This document shows, piece after piece, positions 17,141 through 27,088 of a stretch of 64,000 nucleotides of DNA (within the stretch, counting starts at the first letter, position 1; every line of letters begins with the position of its first letter). Source of the DNA: JADFDG01 sp965232985 (GTDB taxonomy: Bacteria > Pseudomonadota > Gammaproteobacteria > Pseudomonadales > JADFDG01); contig CBDDRC010000021.1 in assembly GCA_965232985.1 (NCBI GenBank), positions 1 through 64,000 of the forward strand, written 5' to 3'. A program made the translations under genes and the position numbers. The notes beneath the pieces were generated by a model, which saw only the letters and a list, made by a program, of their open reading frames with translations, was not told where the DNA came from and did not search any database.

Positions 17141-17635
17141 ATGAGCGAGCAGAATGACGCGCCGCCGGTGCCGGCAGCACCAGCACATAAGGCGCAGTTT
17201 ACGTTGCAGCGTGTCTATACCAAGGACATTTCCTTCGAGGCGCCGGGGGCGCCGGCGGCCTTTACCCAGGAATGGAATGCCGAAACCAGCGTTCAGTTCA
17301 ATTCCGGGGCCGCGCGCGTTGGCGACAAGCAATATGAGGTCACCCTGCAGGTCACGGTGACTACCACCAACGCTGGCAAGGTTGCTTACATCGCCGAGGT
17401 GCGTCAGGCGGGCGTGTTCTTCGTCGACGGCCTTGACACGGCAGCACTTGAGTTATTGCTCGGTGCGCACTGCCCGAACATTCTGTTTCCGTATGCGCGC
17501 GAGATCATTTCCGACCTTGCATCGCGTGGTACGTTTCCGCAATTGTTGTTGCAGCCCATCAATTTTGACGCGGTTTACAACGAGGCGAAGCGTCGCCGCG
17601 ATCAGAAGGATGCTGAAACAACCGCGAAACACTGA
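17141..17635 (+). CDS. secB: Protein-export chaperone SecB
   Basis: SecB holds preproteins unfolded and delivers them to SecA. The 164-aa protein shows the family core: FTLQRVYTKDISFEAPGAP, the LQVTVTTT strand and HCPNILFPYAREIISDL. The N-terminal tail is Pro/Ala rich and the C-terminal tail is charged. It follows grxC by 45 bp. Confidence 0.97.
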   Translation: MSEQNDAPPVPAAPAHKAQFTLQRVYTKDISFEAPGAPAAFTQEWNAETSVQFNSGAARVGDKQYEVTLQVTVTTTNAGKVAYIAEVRQAGVFFVDGLDTAALELLLGAHCPNILFPYAREIISDLASRGTFPQLLLQPINFDAVYNEAKRRRDQKDAETTAKH

Positions 17636-17664
17636 AAAAAACACAGCCGGAACTGCGCAACGGG

Positions 17665-19110
17665 TCAGTCGTCGTCGGCGGCGTCAAGATTGGCTTTGCG
17701 CAGTCGCTCCTCAAGGTTGAGTTCCTTGATCTTGCGGGTCAACGTATTGCGGCCCCAGCCCAGTAGCAGTGAGGCGTCGCGTCGCCGGCCGGCCGTGTGG
17801 CGCAGTGCGGTTTCGATCATGATGCGCTCAAAGGCAGGCACGGCGGTGTCGAGAATCGCCCGCCCGCCGCGCCCCAGTTCGTGATCTGCCCATTGCCGCA
17901 ACGCCTGCTCCCAATCAGTGCCATCACTCGCAGCGCCTTCCAGCTTCCGTAGTTCCGGCGGCAGGTCGTCGATGAGTATCTCGCGGCCGGATGCCATGAC
18001 GGTGAGCCAGCGGCAGGTGTTCTCCAGGTGACGGACATTGCCGGGCCATGCAAGGCCGGCCAGAAAGTTCGCGGTGTCGGTGCGTAACACCTTCGGATCG
18101 ACATTCATCTCGCGTGCCGCCGTTTTGAGAAAATGCATGGCAAGCTGTGCGATGTCCTCGCGTCGCTCCGACAGGCGAGGCAAGTGAATGCGGATGACAT
18201 TGAGCCGGTGGAAAAGATCTTCGCGGAACCTGCCTTCCTTCACCAGACCCTCAAGGTTCTGGTGGGTCGCAGCGATGATGCGCACGTCGGCCTTGATCGG
18301 CGTGGTGCCGCCGACACGGTAGAACTCACTGTCGGCGAGTACGCGCAGCAGGCGCGTTTGTGCTTCCAGCGGCATGTCGCCGATCTCGTCAAGGAACAGC
18401 GTGCCACCATTGGCCTGCTCGAAGCGGCCGGTGCGCTTGTCGGTGGCGCCGGTAAACGCGCCTTTCTCGTGGCCAAACAATTCTGATTCGATCAAATCGC
18501 GCGGAATAGCGGCCATGTTCAGCGCAACAAAGGGTTTGGCAGCGCGCGGCGAGTGCTTGTGCAGGGCGCGGGCGACGAGCTCCTTGCCGGTGCCGCTCTC
18601 TCCGTTGATCAGCACAGTGACGTTGGAGTGCGACAGTCGGCCGATAGCACGGAATACTTCCTGCATTGCGGGCGCGTTGCCGATGATCTCGGCGCTGACG
18701 GATTGGCGATCCGGCAGCGTTGCTGGTGCCGACTTCTCGCGACGCTGTTCAAGGGCGCGCTTGACCAGTGTTACGGCCTCGTCGACATCGAACGGCTTCG
18801 GCAGGTACTCGAAGGCACCACCTTGGTAGCTGGCAACCGCGCTGTCGAGATCCGAATGCGCAGTCATGATGATGATTGGCAGTTCGGGATGCTTGTTGTG
18901 GATGATCCCGAGCATCTTCAGGCCATCGGTGCCTGGCATGCGGATGTCGCTCACGATCACGTCCGGCACTTGGTCGTCGAGTGCGTTCAGGGCATCGTCA
19001 GCATCGGCGAAGGATTGGGTAGCGAGCTTTTCCTGGGCAAGGGCGCGCTCAAGCACCCAACGGATCGACTTGTCATCGTCGATGATCCAGACGTTTTCAT
19101 TGCGCGCCAT
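17665..19110 (-). CDS. ntrC: Nitrogen regulation response regulator NtrC
   Basis: NtrC activates sigma-54 promoters when nitrogen is short. The 481-aa protein has a receiver domain with phospho-acceptor D55 (SDIRMPG), an AAA+ domain with Walker A GESGTGKE and the sigma-54-contact loop GAFTGA, and a C-terminal Fis-type helix-turn-helix (ASLLLGWGRNTLTRKIKEL). The start at 19110 matches homologues (MARNENVWIIDDD); an ATG at 19122 is in frame. It overlaps the end of ntrB by 14 bp. A matching palindrome and sigma-54 promoter lie upstream of glnA. Confidence 0.97.
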   Translation of the reverse strand: MARNENVWIIDDDKSIRWVLERALAQEKLATQSFADADDALNALDDQVPDVIVSDIRMPGTDGLKMLGIIHNKHPELPIIIMTAHSDLDSAVASYQGGAFEYLPKPFDVDEAVTLVKRALEQRREKSAPATLPDRQSVSAEIIGNAPAMQEVFRAIGRLSHSNVTVLINGESGTGKELVARALHKHSPRAAKPFVALNMAAIPRDLIESELFGHEKGAFTGATDKRTGRFEQANGGTLFLDEIGDMPLEAQTRLLRVLADSEFYRVGGTTPIKADVRIIAATHQNLEGLVKEGRFREDLFHRLNVIRIHLPRLSERREDIAQLAMHFLKTAAREMNVDPKVLRTDTANFLAGLAWPGNVRHLENTCRWLTVMASGREILIDDLPPELRKLEGAASDGTDWEQALRQWADHELGRGGRAILDTAVPAFERIMIETALRHTAGRRRDASLLLGWGRNTLTRKIKELNLEERLRKANLDAADDD

Positions 19111-20218
19111 GACGGTGTCCATTGCTGTGTTGCGTGGCCGGCTGCTCGAACGGCAGCAGGAGGGTGAAGACGGTGTGGCCGGGAATGCTGTTGCATTCGA
19201 TCAGGCCGTGATGCTGGTTGACGATTGATTGCGCGATCGACAGGCCGAGTCCGGTGCCATGCGCCCTGCCGCTGACCATCGGGTAGAAAATCCGGTCGAT
19301 TATCTCGCGCGGGATACCGGGGCCGTTGTCTTCCACCTCGATCCGGCAGGCGACGCGATGCCGGATCGCGCCTACCGTTACTTGGCGCATGGCGCGGGTA
19401 CGCAGGACGATGCGGCCGGGTTCGTGCGGATCGTGATTCTCAAGGATGGCCTCGCGTGCGTTCCGCACGATGTTAAGCAGCACCTGGATGATCTGGTCGG
19501 CGTCGGCCTGGATGTCCGGGATACTCGGATCGTAATCGCGCACGATCTCTACTGCGCCGGGCGACTCGGCGAGAATCAGGTTGCGCACACGCTCCAGTGC
19601 TTCAAGCAGGCTGACAGGCCGTAATTGGGGCAGGTTGCGCGGGCCCAGCATCCGGTCTGCAAGTGTGCGCAGGCGATCAGCCTCATCGATGATCACGCGC
19701 GTGTATTCGCGCAGCCCCAGTCCTTCGGGCAAGGCACGCTCAAGCAGTTGGGCGGCACCGCGAATGCCGCCGAGCGGATTCTTGATTTCGTGGGCGACGC
19801 CGCGCACCAGCGCGCGGGTCGCATTGTGACTGGCAATCAGTGCCTCTTCGCGGGTGATTCGCTGCAGCCGGTCGATTTGCTGCAACTCCATCAACAGCTG
19901 GATCGGGTGCCCGGGTTCGGTCAGTGGCGACACGGTGTAATCGACAGTGATCAGATTGAACGGCGTGACGTGCAGTTCGGCTTCACGCTTGGAAAACGGA
20001 TGCCCATCCTCAATGGCCGCACGCATCGCCTCACGGGCGACGGCATCCGCCAGAAAGCAGGCCGGCAACGGCTCGCCGATCAGACGCGATGCCGACACCG
20101 ACAGCAGCATTTCCGTGGCCGGATTCAGATAGAGCACATGCAGATTCCGGTCGAGCAGCAGCACAGCCGTGTTGAGGCTGTCGAGCAGGCGCTTGTGGAG
20201 GGATGGGGAGCCGGTCAT
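19097..20218 (-). CDS. ntrB: Nitrogen regulation sensor kinase NtrB
   Basis: This cytoplasmic histidine kinase/phosphatase sets NtrC phosphorylation under PII control. The 373-aa protein has an N-terminal PAS domain (about 10-115) and a HisKA domain with H143 in VAHEIKNPLGGIRG. The HATPase motifs ILNIVRNARE-type N box, DNGPGIP and GTGLGLSIA are intact. There are no membrane segments, as expected. It overlaps ntrC. Confidence 0.97.
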   Translation of the reverse strand: MTGSPSLHKRLLDSLNTAVLLLDRNLHVLYLNPATEMLLSVSASRLIGEPLPACFLADAVAREAMRAAIEDGHPFSKREAELHVTPFNLITVDYTVSPLTEPGHPIQLLMELQQIDRLQRITREEALIASHNATRALVRGVAHEIKNPLGGIRGAAQLLERALPEGLGLREYTRVIIDEADRLRTLADRMLGPRNLPQLRPVSLLEALERVRNLILAESPGAVEIVRDYDPSIPDIQADADQIIQVLLNIVRNAREAILENHDPHEPGRIVLRTRAMRQVTVGAIRHRVACRIEVEDNGPGIPREIIDRIFYPMVSGRAHGTGLGLSIAQSIVNQHHGLIECNSIPGHTVFTLLLPFEQPATQHSNGHRHGAQ

Positions 20219-20297
20219 GTCTTGGGTTAAAGCAAGTTCCGAGCCAGCCGCACGGGGCGACGGCAGAGTCCTCCGCTGACCCCAAGGGTTACAGACG

Positions 20298-20837
20298 TTA
20301 ATGTCTGCGAATAACGGAGGTGCGTTGCACGGTGAACGATGTCGGGGCGCTGGTAATCAGCACTTTACCCTCGGCGTCGCGGATCTCGGCGACAAAGACA
20401 TGGCTGCCACGGTCGATGTATGGAATGTTGATGCTGTGGCTGTTGCTCGTGTTGGTCGGCTCGCCATTGTGGTAGATGATCAACTTGTGGCCGGCCCGTA
20501 GCGGGGGTTCCGGCAACGCGGTCATTGTGATGGGAGCGGTCGGGTTTTGCAGGGTCTGGCCGTCCGGGACGCCGCTGATATGCAGTTGGGTGTATCCCTT
20601 TGGGGCTGCGTCGGCCTGACGGGCAGCTTCGGTGTTGGCTTTCTTGTAGCGCGCGGCGGCATCCCGGGCGGCCGGATCGGCATTGAGTACGTTTGGCTTG
20701 GGCAGGGTGACCTGCTCGGCGTTTTCCGGTGGCTGGTCGGTGTAGACCGGGTTGCCGTGCGGGTCGAGGTGCTTGTAGATATCTGCCAGCCCGTTCGGCG
20801 CGAGGGTGGCAAGGAGCAGGGTAAGCAACAGGCGCAT
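20298..20837 (-). CDS. DUF4124 domain periplasmic protein
   Basis: The 179-aa protein has a signal peptide (MRLLLTLLLATLAPNGLA) and a DUF4124 domain (DIYKHLDPHGNPVYTDQPP). A C-terminal beta-sandwich-like region follows (about 85-175). The start at 20837 is preferred because GGAG lies 8 bp upstream; the ATG at 20843 is too close to it. It sits between glnA and ntrB on the same strand, a common place for DUF4124 genes in Pseudomonas relatives. Function is unknown. Confidence 0.88.
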   Translation of the reverse strand: MRLLLTLLLATLAPNGLADIYKHLDPHGNPVYTDQPPENAEQVTLPKPNVLNADPAARDAAARYKKANTEAARQADAAPKGYTQLHISGVPDGQTLQNPTAPITMTALPEPPLRAGHKLIIYHNGEPTNTSNSHSINIPYIDRGSHVFVAEIRDAEGKVLITSAPTSFTVQRTSVIRRH

Positions 20838-20934
20838 CGTCATTCTCCGCAGTAAACCTCCCTGCACAGTAACGGATTGGACGGCCCGGCGGCCATCAGG
20901 TTCCCGGTGTTTGCCGGCAGCGGGAGCTGCCCAC

Positions 20935-20963
20935 AAAAAAGCCGCCTCAGGGGCGGCTTTTTT
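20935..20963 (-). terminator. Rho-independent terminator of glnA
   Basis: The stem GCCGCC/GGCGGC with loop TCAGG is flanked by A and T runs of six, 20 bp after the glnA stop. It separates glnA from the DUF4124-ntrB-ntrC genes, so ntrBC transcription would depend on readthrough or its own promoter. Confidence 0.88.
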
Positions 20964-20982
20964 GCCTGTGTGTTCCGGCGGA

Positions 20983-22404
20983 TTACACGCTGTAGTACAT
21001 GTCGAACTCGACCGGATGCGGCGTCATGCGCAGGCGCGTGACGTCTTCCATCTTCAGCTCGATGTAGGCATCGAGCATTTCCTTGGTGAAGACGTTGCCC
21101 TTGAGCAGGAACGCGTGGTCCTTTTGCAGCTCCTCAAGTGCCATTTCCAGCGAGTGGCAGACGCGCGGGATTTTCGCGGACTCTTCCGGTGGCAGGTGGT
21201 ACAGATCCTTGTCGGCCGGATCGCCCGGGTGGATCTTGTTCTGGATGCCGTCCAGGCCGGCCATCATCAGGGCCGCGAACGCCAGATACGGGTTCGCGCC
21301 TGGATCCGGGAAGCGCACCTCAATGCGGCGGCCTTTCGGGTTCGCCACGTACGGAATGCGGATTGACGCTGAGCGGTTGCGGGCGGAGTAGGCCAGCATC
21401 ACTGGCGCTTCAAAGCCCGGCACCAGACGCTTGTAGGAATTGGTCAACGGGTTGGTGATCGCGTTCAGTGCCTTGGCGTGCTTGATGATGCCGCCAATGT
21501 AGTACAGGGCGATCTCGGAGAGCCCCGAGTAGCCATTGCCAGAGAACAGGTTTTTGCCATCCTTGAACAGCGACTGGTGGCAATGCATGCCCGAACCGTT
21601 GTCGCCGATCAGCGGCTTGGGCATGAAGGTCGCGGATTTGCCGTAGGCGGCGGCGACGTTGTGCACGATGTACTTGAGCTGTTGAATTTCGTCCGCTTTT
21701 CTTACCAGCGAGTTGAACTTGACGCCGATCTCACACTGGCCGGCGTTCGCCACTTCATGATGATGCAGCTCAACAACGAGGCCGACGCCCTGCAGGGTGT
21801 TGCACATCGCAGCGCGAATATCATGCAGCGAATCGACCGGTGGTACCGGGAAATAACCGCCTTTGACGCGCGGCCGGTGGCCGCCGTGGCCACGACCGGC
21901 TTCGCCACCGGATTGGTCGCCGTGCGCTTCCCACGCCGCTTCGTCGGAGTGGATGGCATAAGACTGGCCGCCCATTTCCGATCGCCACTGCACGCCGTCA
22001 AAAACAAAGAATTCCGGTTCCGGGCCAACGTAGCAGGTATCGGCGATGCCGGTGGATTTCAGGTAGGCCTCGGCCTTCATGGCCACCGAGCGCGGATCGC
22101 GGTCATAGGCCTGCATGCTCGATGGTTCGATGATGCTGCAGGTAATGACGACCGTGGTGTCCTCGTAGAACGGATCCAGATACGAGGTCTCGTCGTTGGG
22201 CATCAAAATCATGTCGGATTCGTTGATGCCCTTCCAGCCGGCAATTGACGAGCCGTCGAACATTACGCCGGTCTCGAACGTGCTCTCATCAATAGCATCG
22301 ACGGGGAAGGTCACATGCTGTTCCTTGCCGCGGGTATCGGTGAAGCGCATATCGACCCACTTTGCTTCGTGGTCCTTGATCAGTTGCAGACTTTTCTTGG
22401 CCAT
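20983..22404 (-). CDS. glnA: Type I glutamine synthetase GlnA
   Basis: The enzyme condenses ammonia and glutamate to glutamine and is the main entry point for ammonia under low nitrogen. The 473-aa protein has the beta-Grasp N-domain, the FDGSSIAGWKG motif, the ATP-binding KPLIGDNGSGMHCHQS motif and the adenylylation site Y402 in LYHLPPEES. Control by GlnE adenylylation is therefore expected. A sigma-54 promoter and an NtrC-type palindrome lie upstream, and a terminator follows. Confidence 0.98.
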   Translation of the reverse strand: MAKKSLQLIKDHEAKWVDMRFTDTRGKEQHVTFPVDAIDESTFETGVMFDGSSIAGWKGINESDMILMPNDETSYLDPFYEDTTVVITCSIIEPSSMQAYDRDPRSVAMKAEAYLKSTGIADTCYVGPEPEFFVFDGVQWRSEMGGQSYAIHSDEAAWEAHGDQSGGEAGRGHGGHRPRVKGGYFPVPPVDSLHDIRAAMCNTLQGVGLVVELHHHEVANAGQCEIGVKFNSLVRKADEIQQLKYIVHNVAAAYGKSATFMPKPLIGDNGSGMHCHQSLFKDGKNLFSGNGYSGLSEIALYYIGGIIKHAKALNAITNPLTNSYKRLVPGFEAPVMLAYSARNRSASIRIPYVANPKGRRIEVRFPDPGANPYLAFAALMMAGLDGIQNKIHPGDPADKDLYHLPPEESAKIPRVCHSLEMALEELQKDHAFLLKGNVFTKEMLDAYIELKMEDVTRLRMTPHPVEFDMYYSV

Positions 22405-22497
22405 GCGTTCCTCCCGGAAACAGCGGATGTTGTGATGGTATTTGAAACGGAAACAGGTCCCGGTGGGGCGTACCGCACAGGCGGTGCCTTTTTGGGC

Positions 22498-22513
22498 AGC
22501 AAATACTGTGCCA
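22498..22513 (-). promoter_or_regulatory. Sigma-54 promoter of glnA
   Basis: On the minus strand the sequence is TGGCAC-AGTAT-TTGCT, a full match to the -24/-12 consensus TGGCAC-N5-TTGCW. Transcription should start near 22487, leaving a leader of about 80 bases before the glnA ATG. With the palindrome at 22576-22590, this explains nitrogen control of glnA. Confidence 0.9.
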
Positions 22514-22575
22514 CCGGACGGATGAAGGGAAGATGTGGCGGATCAATAGTCTTGCGCGGGTGCTGAGGCATACGG

Positions 22576-22590
22576 GCACCGCAACGGTGC
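22576..22590. promoter_or_regulatory. NtrC-binding palindrome
   Basis: GCACC-GCAAC-GGTGC matches the GCACC-N5-GGTGC core of NtrC enhancer sites. Its centre is about 95 bp upstream of the predicted glnA transcription start, which suits an enhancer for sigma-54. A looser GCAC-N4-GGTGC element at 22475-22487 lies near the start site and could be a second, weaker site. Confidence 0.75.
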
Positions 22591-22613
22591 GCTGCGGCTT
22601 CTACTGTGCGCCA

Positions 22614-22853
22614 TCATGGTGCTCTGGCCTCCCCGACCGCAATCTCGACGACGATCTCGGTGCCTTCACGCCGGCTGGCGATGACCCGATGGCCATTGAT
22701 CCGGCACCAGGCCGGGATGTCCTGCAGAACGCCGGGGTCGGTGCAGGTCACTTCCAGTACGTCACCGGGTGCCAGCATCTTCATGGCGTTCTGGGTGCGG
22801 ATGACCGGCAGCGGGCAAAGCAACCGGCGGGCATCCAGGGTGTGCATGGCCAT
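22614..22853 (-). CDS. TusA-family sulfurtransferase
   Basis: This 79-aa protein has the TusA signature with the sulfur-carrying Cys13 in LLCPLPVIRTQ. TusA proteins pass persulfide sulfur between enzymes. It lies 11 bp after the PP-loop ATPase gene on the same strand, so it is probably the sulfur donor for that enzyme. It is not necessarily orthologous to E. coli TusA, since several paralogues exist. An alternative ATG lies two codons further in. Confidence 0.9.
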   Translation of the reverse strand: MAMHTLDARRLLCPLPVIRTQNAMKMLAPGDVLEVTCTDPGVLQDIPAWCRINGHRVIASRREGTEIVVEIAVGEARAP

Positions 22854-22864
22854 GGGTGTCGGGC

Positions 22865-23944
22865 TCAGAGATACCAGGCCTGCGGCACCTGATCGACCGG
22901 TAGCGGGGCAACCTCGATAACGCGCATGACCCCATCGGGACTGCCGATTTCGACTTGGACCAGCGGCGCCTCGCGGCCTTGACCGAAACGGGCGCCGAGG
23001 CGTGCTGCGAGCACCATGTCGTCGGCGGTAGGCTTGCCATCGACCAGCACGAAGGGGCCGCCGTGGCTGAGCGGCAGCACATACGGCAATTGCTTGCGAT
23101 AACCCATGAGGAAATTGTTCTCGCCATCCTCGCGCGCGATGATCACCTTGAAATGCGGTGCCGGGCGCAGGTGCCGGCCGACTTTCAACAGCATGATGTC
23201 GTCGAGCTCATAGTCGCGCTCGCCGCGTGCTTGCCAGAGGTCAGCAAGCTTGCGCGAGTAGTTCTGGTCAGTCAGAAAGCAGCAGCCGCCGGCTGGCTGG
23301 GCATATTCCTCGAAGCCGAATTGCGCGGCCAGAGCGAACTGCGGCTTGCGGCTGCGGCCGTTGAAGTCCAGCAGCTTTTCGCGATCCACCCAGCCTTCGC
23401 GCTCGGGCAACGTGGGCGGCAGCAGTTTGGCGCACAGTGGCCGCAGCAGGCGGTCGTCAGCACCGGATTCGCGGGCAATGATCGGCAGCTTGTGTTTGAG
23501 CTGGCTGTTCGGGCGCTGACCCACCACCTCGCCGGTGATGATGAAATCGAAACCGTTGTCGGCAGCATGCGCCCGTGCCTTGTTCAGCATCAGTGATGCT
23601 TTGCCGACCATGAATATCTTGCAGTCCAGGCAGGGGTTGAGGTTGGCGCCGTAGCCGTGCTTCGGATTGAGCACGACATCCTTGTACTCCGCGCTGATGT
23701 CTTCGATGTGCATGCGCACGCCAAGTTGTTCCGCACTCCACAGCGCGTTATTGCGTTTGGGCTTTTTCTGCTCGCGAATCGCGTGCGTATGCCCTTCGAC
23801 GCAGAAGCCGGTATAGAAGTTGATCGCCTCGACCTCAATGCCCTGCTCCTGGATGAGGCGTACCGCGAGCATGGAGTCGAGGCCACCCGAGAGCAGGGCG
23901 AGGGCGCGGCGACGGATAGCGGTCATGGGGTAGTCATCGGGCAT
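22865..23944 (-). CDS. PP-loop ATPase related to MnmA-type tRNA thiolases
   Basis: The 359-aa protein has an N-terminal PP-loop SGGLDS (19-24), which adenylates a substrate. A CxxC pair (C105, C108 in NPCLDCK) and a double Cys in AGGCCFLTD are candidate sulfur-transfer or metal sites. It resembles proteins annotated as tRNA (methylaminomethyl-2-thiouridylate) methyltransferase-like, but it is not a standard MnmA. The adjacent TusA-like gene suggests tRNA or metabolite thiolation; the substrate is unknown. The start could be 23944 or the ATG at 23926; neither has a clear ribosome-binding site. Confidence 0.8.
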   Translation of the reverse strand: MPDDYPMTAIRRRALALLSGGLDSMLAVRLIQEQGIEVEAINFYTGFCVEGHTHAIREQKKPKRNNALWSAEQLGVRMHIEDISAEYKDVVLNPKHGYGANLNPCLDCKIFMVGKASLMLNKARAHAADNGFDFIITGEVVGQRPNSQLKHKLPIIARESGADDRLLRPLCAKLLPPTLPEREGWVDREKLLDFNGRSRKPQFALAAQFGFEEYAQPAGGCCFLTDQNYSRKLADLWQARGERDYELDDIMLLKVGRHLRPAPHFKVIIAREDGENNFLMGYRKQLPYVLPLSHGGPFVLVDGKPTADDMVLAARLGARFGQGREAPLVQVEIGSPDGVMRVIEVAPLPVDQVPQAWYL

Positions 23945-24289
23945 AAGGAGGTTGGCATAGCGGGGCGGGAGTATAAACCCGGCGCCGGATTGCCGCCGAC
24001 TGTTCGGCGCTGTTGCCCCCGGATGTCGGGCGCGAGATCTTCACCATGCCACCCGAACGCAGGCGCGCCCTGATGGCGACCTACCAGCGCATGGGTTATT
24101 TTGCCGGTGACCGTGCCGAACAATGCCGCGCGCCGCGCCATAGCCTATTCAGGGGGCGAGTTATCGCCATCACCATTGGCGATGTCAGTCCGCCTTGTCG
24201 CGCGGCCCGTGAACCTGCTGGAGCAACAGCCGACACAACGGGAAATTCGTCGCTATGGTGGTCGGACATGATCGCAGGAGCAGCAGGAC
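23945..24289. other. 345-bp gap upstream of cmoA with no recognisable gene
   Basis: I see no supported gene here. A plus-strand open frame at 24013-24312 runs into cmoA and matches nothing I know. A perfect 7-bp-arm hairpin ATCGCCA/TGGCGAT lies at 24163-24183. The cmoA ribosome-binding site (CAGGAGCAGCAGGAC) is at the right edge. Confidence 0.5.
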
Positions 24290-25039
24290 ATGAACGGGAA
24301 ACATCGCGATAGCGCCGAGGACAAGATCTTCGGCAACCCGGCAACCGGCATCGCTGATTTTCGTTTTGATGCCACCGTGGCGGCGGCATTTGACGATATG
24401 GTGTCGCGCTCGGTGCCGTACTACGACGAGATGCAGCGCATGGTCGTCGAACTGGCCACTGATTTCGCCGAGCCGGGCTCGCGTCTGTATGACCTTGGCT
24501 GCTCTACCGGCACCACGCTGACGCTGCTCGCCCGCACTGCCCACCCGGATGTCCATTTCGTCGGCATCGACAACTCCGAGGAGATGTTGGGCAGGGCCCG
24601 CGCCAAGCTTGAGAAGTTCGCACCGAATCGTCCGGTTGATCTCGTCTGCCAGGATCTGCACCAGGATCTGCATGTCGAGGATGCCTCGGTGGTGCTGATG
24701 CTGTTGACGCTGCAGTTCGTCCGGCCCCTGCATCGCGAGAAGATTATCCGCTGCATCGCCGAAGGCATGCGCCACAACGGCGCCCTGATCCTGATCGAGA
24801 AGCTGGTGGTGACCGATTCGCGCCTTAACCGCCTGTATATCGACCACTACTATGACTACAAGCGCGGCAGGGGCTATTCGGACGTCGAGATCGCCCGCAA
24901 GCGCGAGGCGCTGGAAAACGTACTGGTGCCGTACCGCTACGAGGAAAACCGCGAATTGCTGCTGAAGAACGGGTTCGATACGGTTGAGGAGTTTTTCCGC
25001 TGGTACAACTTCTCGGCATTCATCGCCATCCGTAACTGA
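24290..25039 (+). CDS. cmoA: Carboxy-S-adenosyl-L-methionine synthase CmoA
   Basis: CmoA makes carboxy-SAM from SAM and prephenate for the cmo5U wobble modification of tRNA. The 249-aa protein has a Rossmann methyltransferase fold with DLGCSTGTTL and GIDNSEEML, and family motifs FDDMVSRSVPYYDEMQ and YIDHYYDYKRGRGYS. CmoB, the partner that uses carboxy-SAM, is not in the window. The start has a good upstream AGGAG. Confidence 0.97.
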   Translation: MNGKHRDSAEDKIFGNPATGIADFRFDATVAAAFDDMVSRSVPYYDEMQRMVVELATDFAEPGSRLYDLGCSTGTTLTLLARTAHPDVHFVGIDNSEEMLGRARAKLEKFAPNRPVDLVCQDLHQDLHVEDASVVLMLLTLQFVRPLHREKIIRCIAEGMRHNGALILIEKLVVTDSRLNRLYIDHYYDYKRGRGYSDVEIARKREALENVLVPYRYEENRELLLKNGFDTVEEFFRWYNFSAFIAIRN

Positions 25040-25209
25040 CCGCCTGTGGGCGGGATGACCTGCCGGGGGCGGCCCCCCGGGAGGGGCTTCCGGTGCGCCG
25101 GGACACCGGATTGACCCCATCCGTGATGTATACTCGCGCGCCTTTTTGGCCGGTCTCACGGGGTCGGTCTTCCAGCGGCAACCCTCAAGTCTCCCAGTCG
25201 GTACTCTCC

Positions 25210-27051
<1,842 letters not shown>

Positions 27052-27088
27052 AGTGATCGCGTGATTCATCCGGGCTGACCGGGCTGAA

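Noticed and set aside
24013..24312. 99-aa plus-strand open frame before cmoA
   Set aside because: Overlaps the cmoA start, lacks a ribosome-binding site and matches nothing I recognise.
25040..25209. TTGACC and TATACT before typA as a promoter
   Set aside because: The two hexamers are only 12 bp apart, too close for a sigma-70 promoter; TATACT alone may still be a -10 box.
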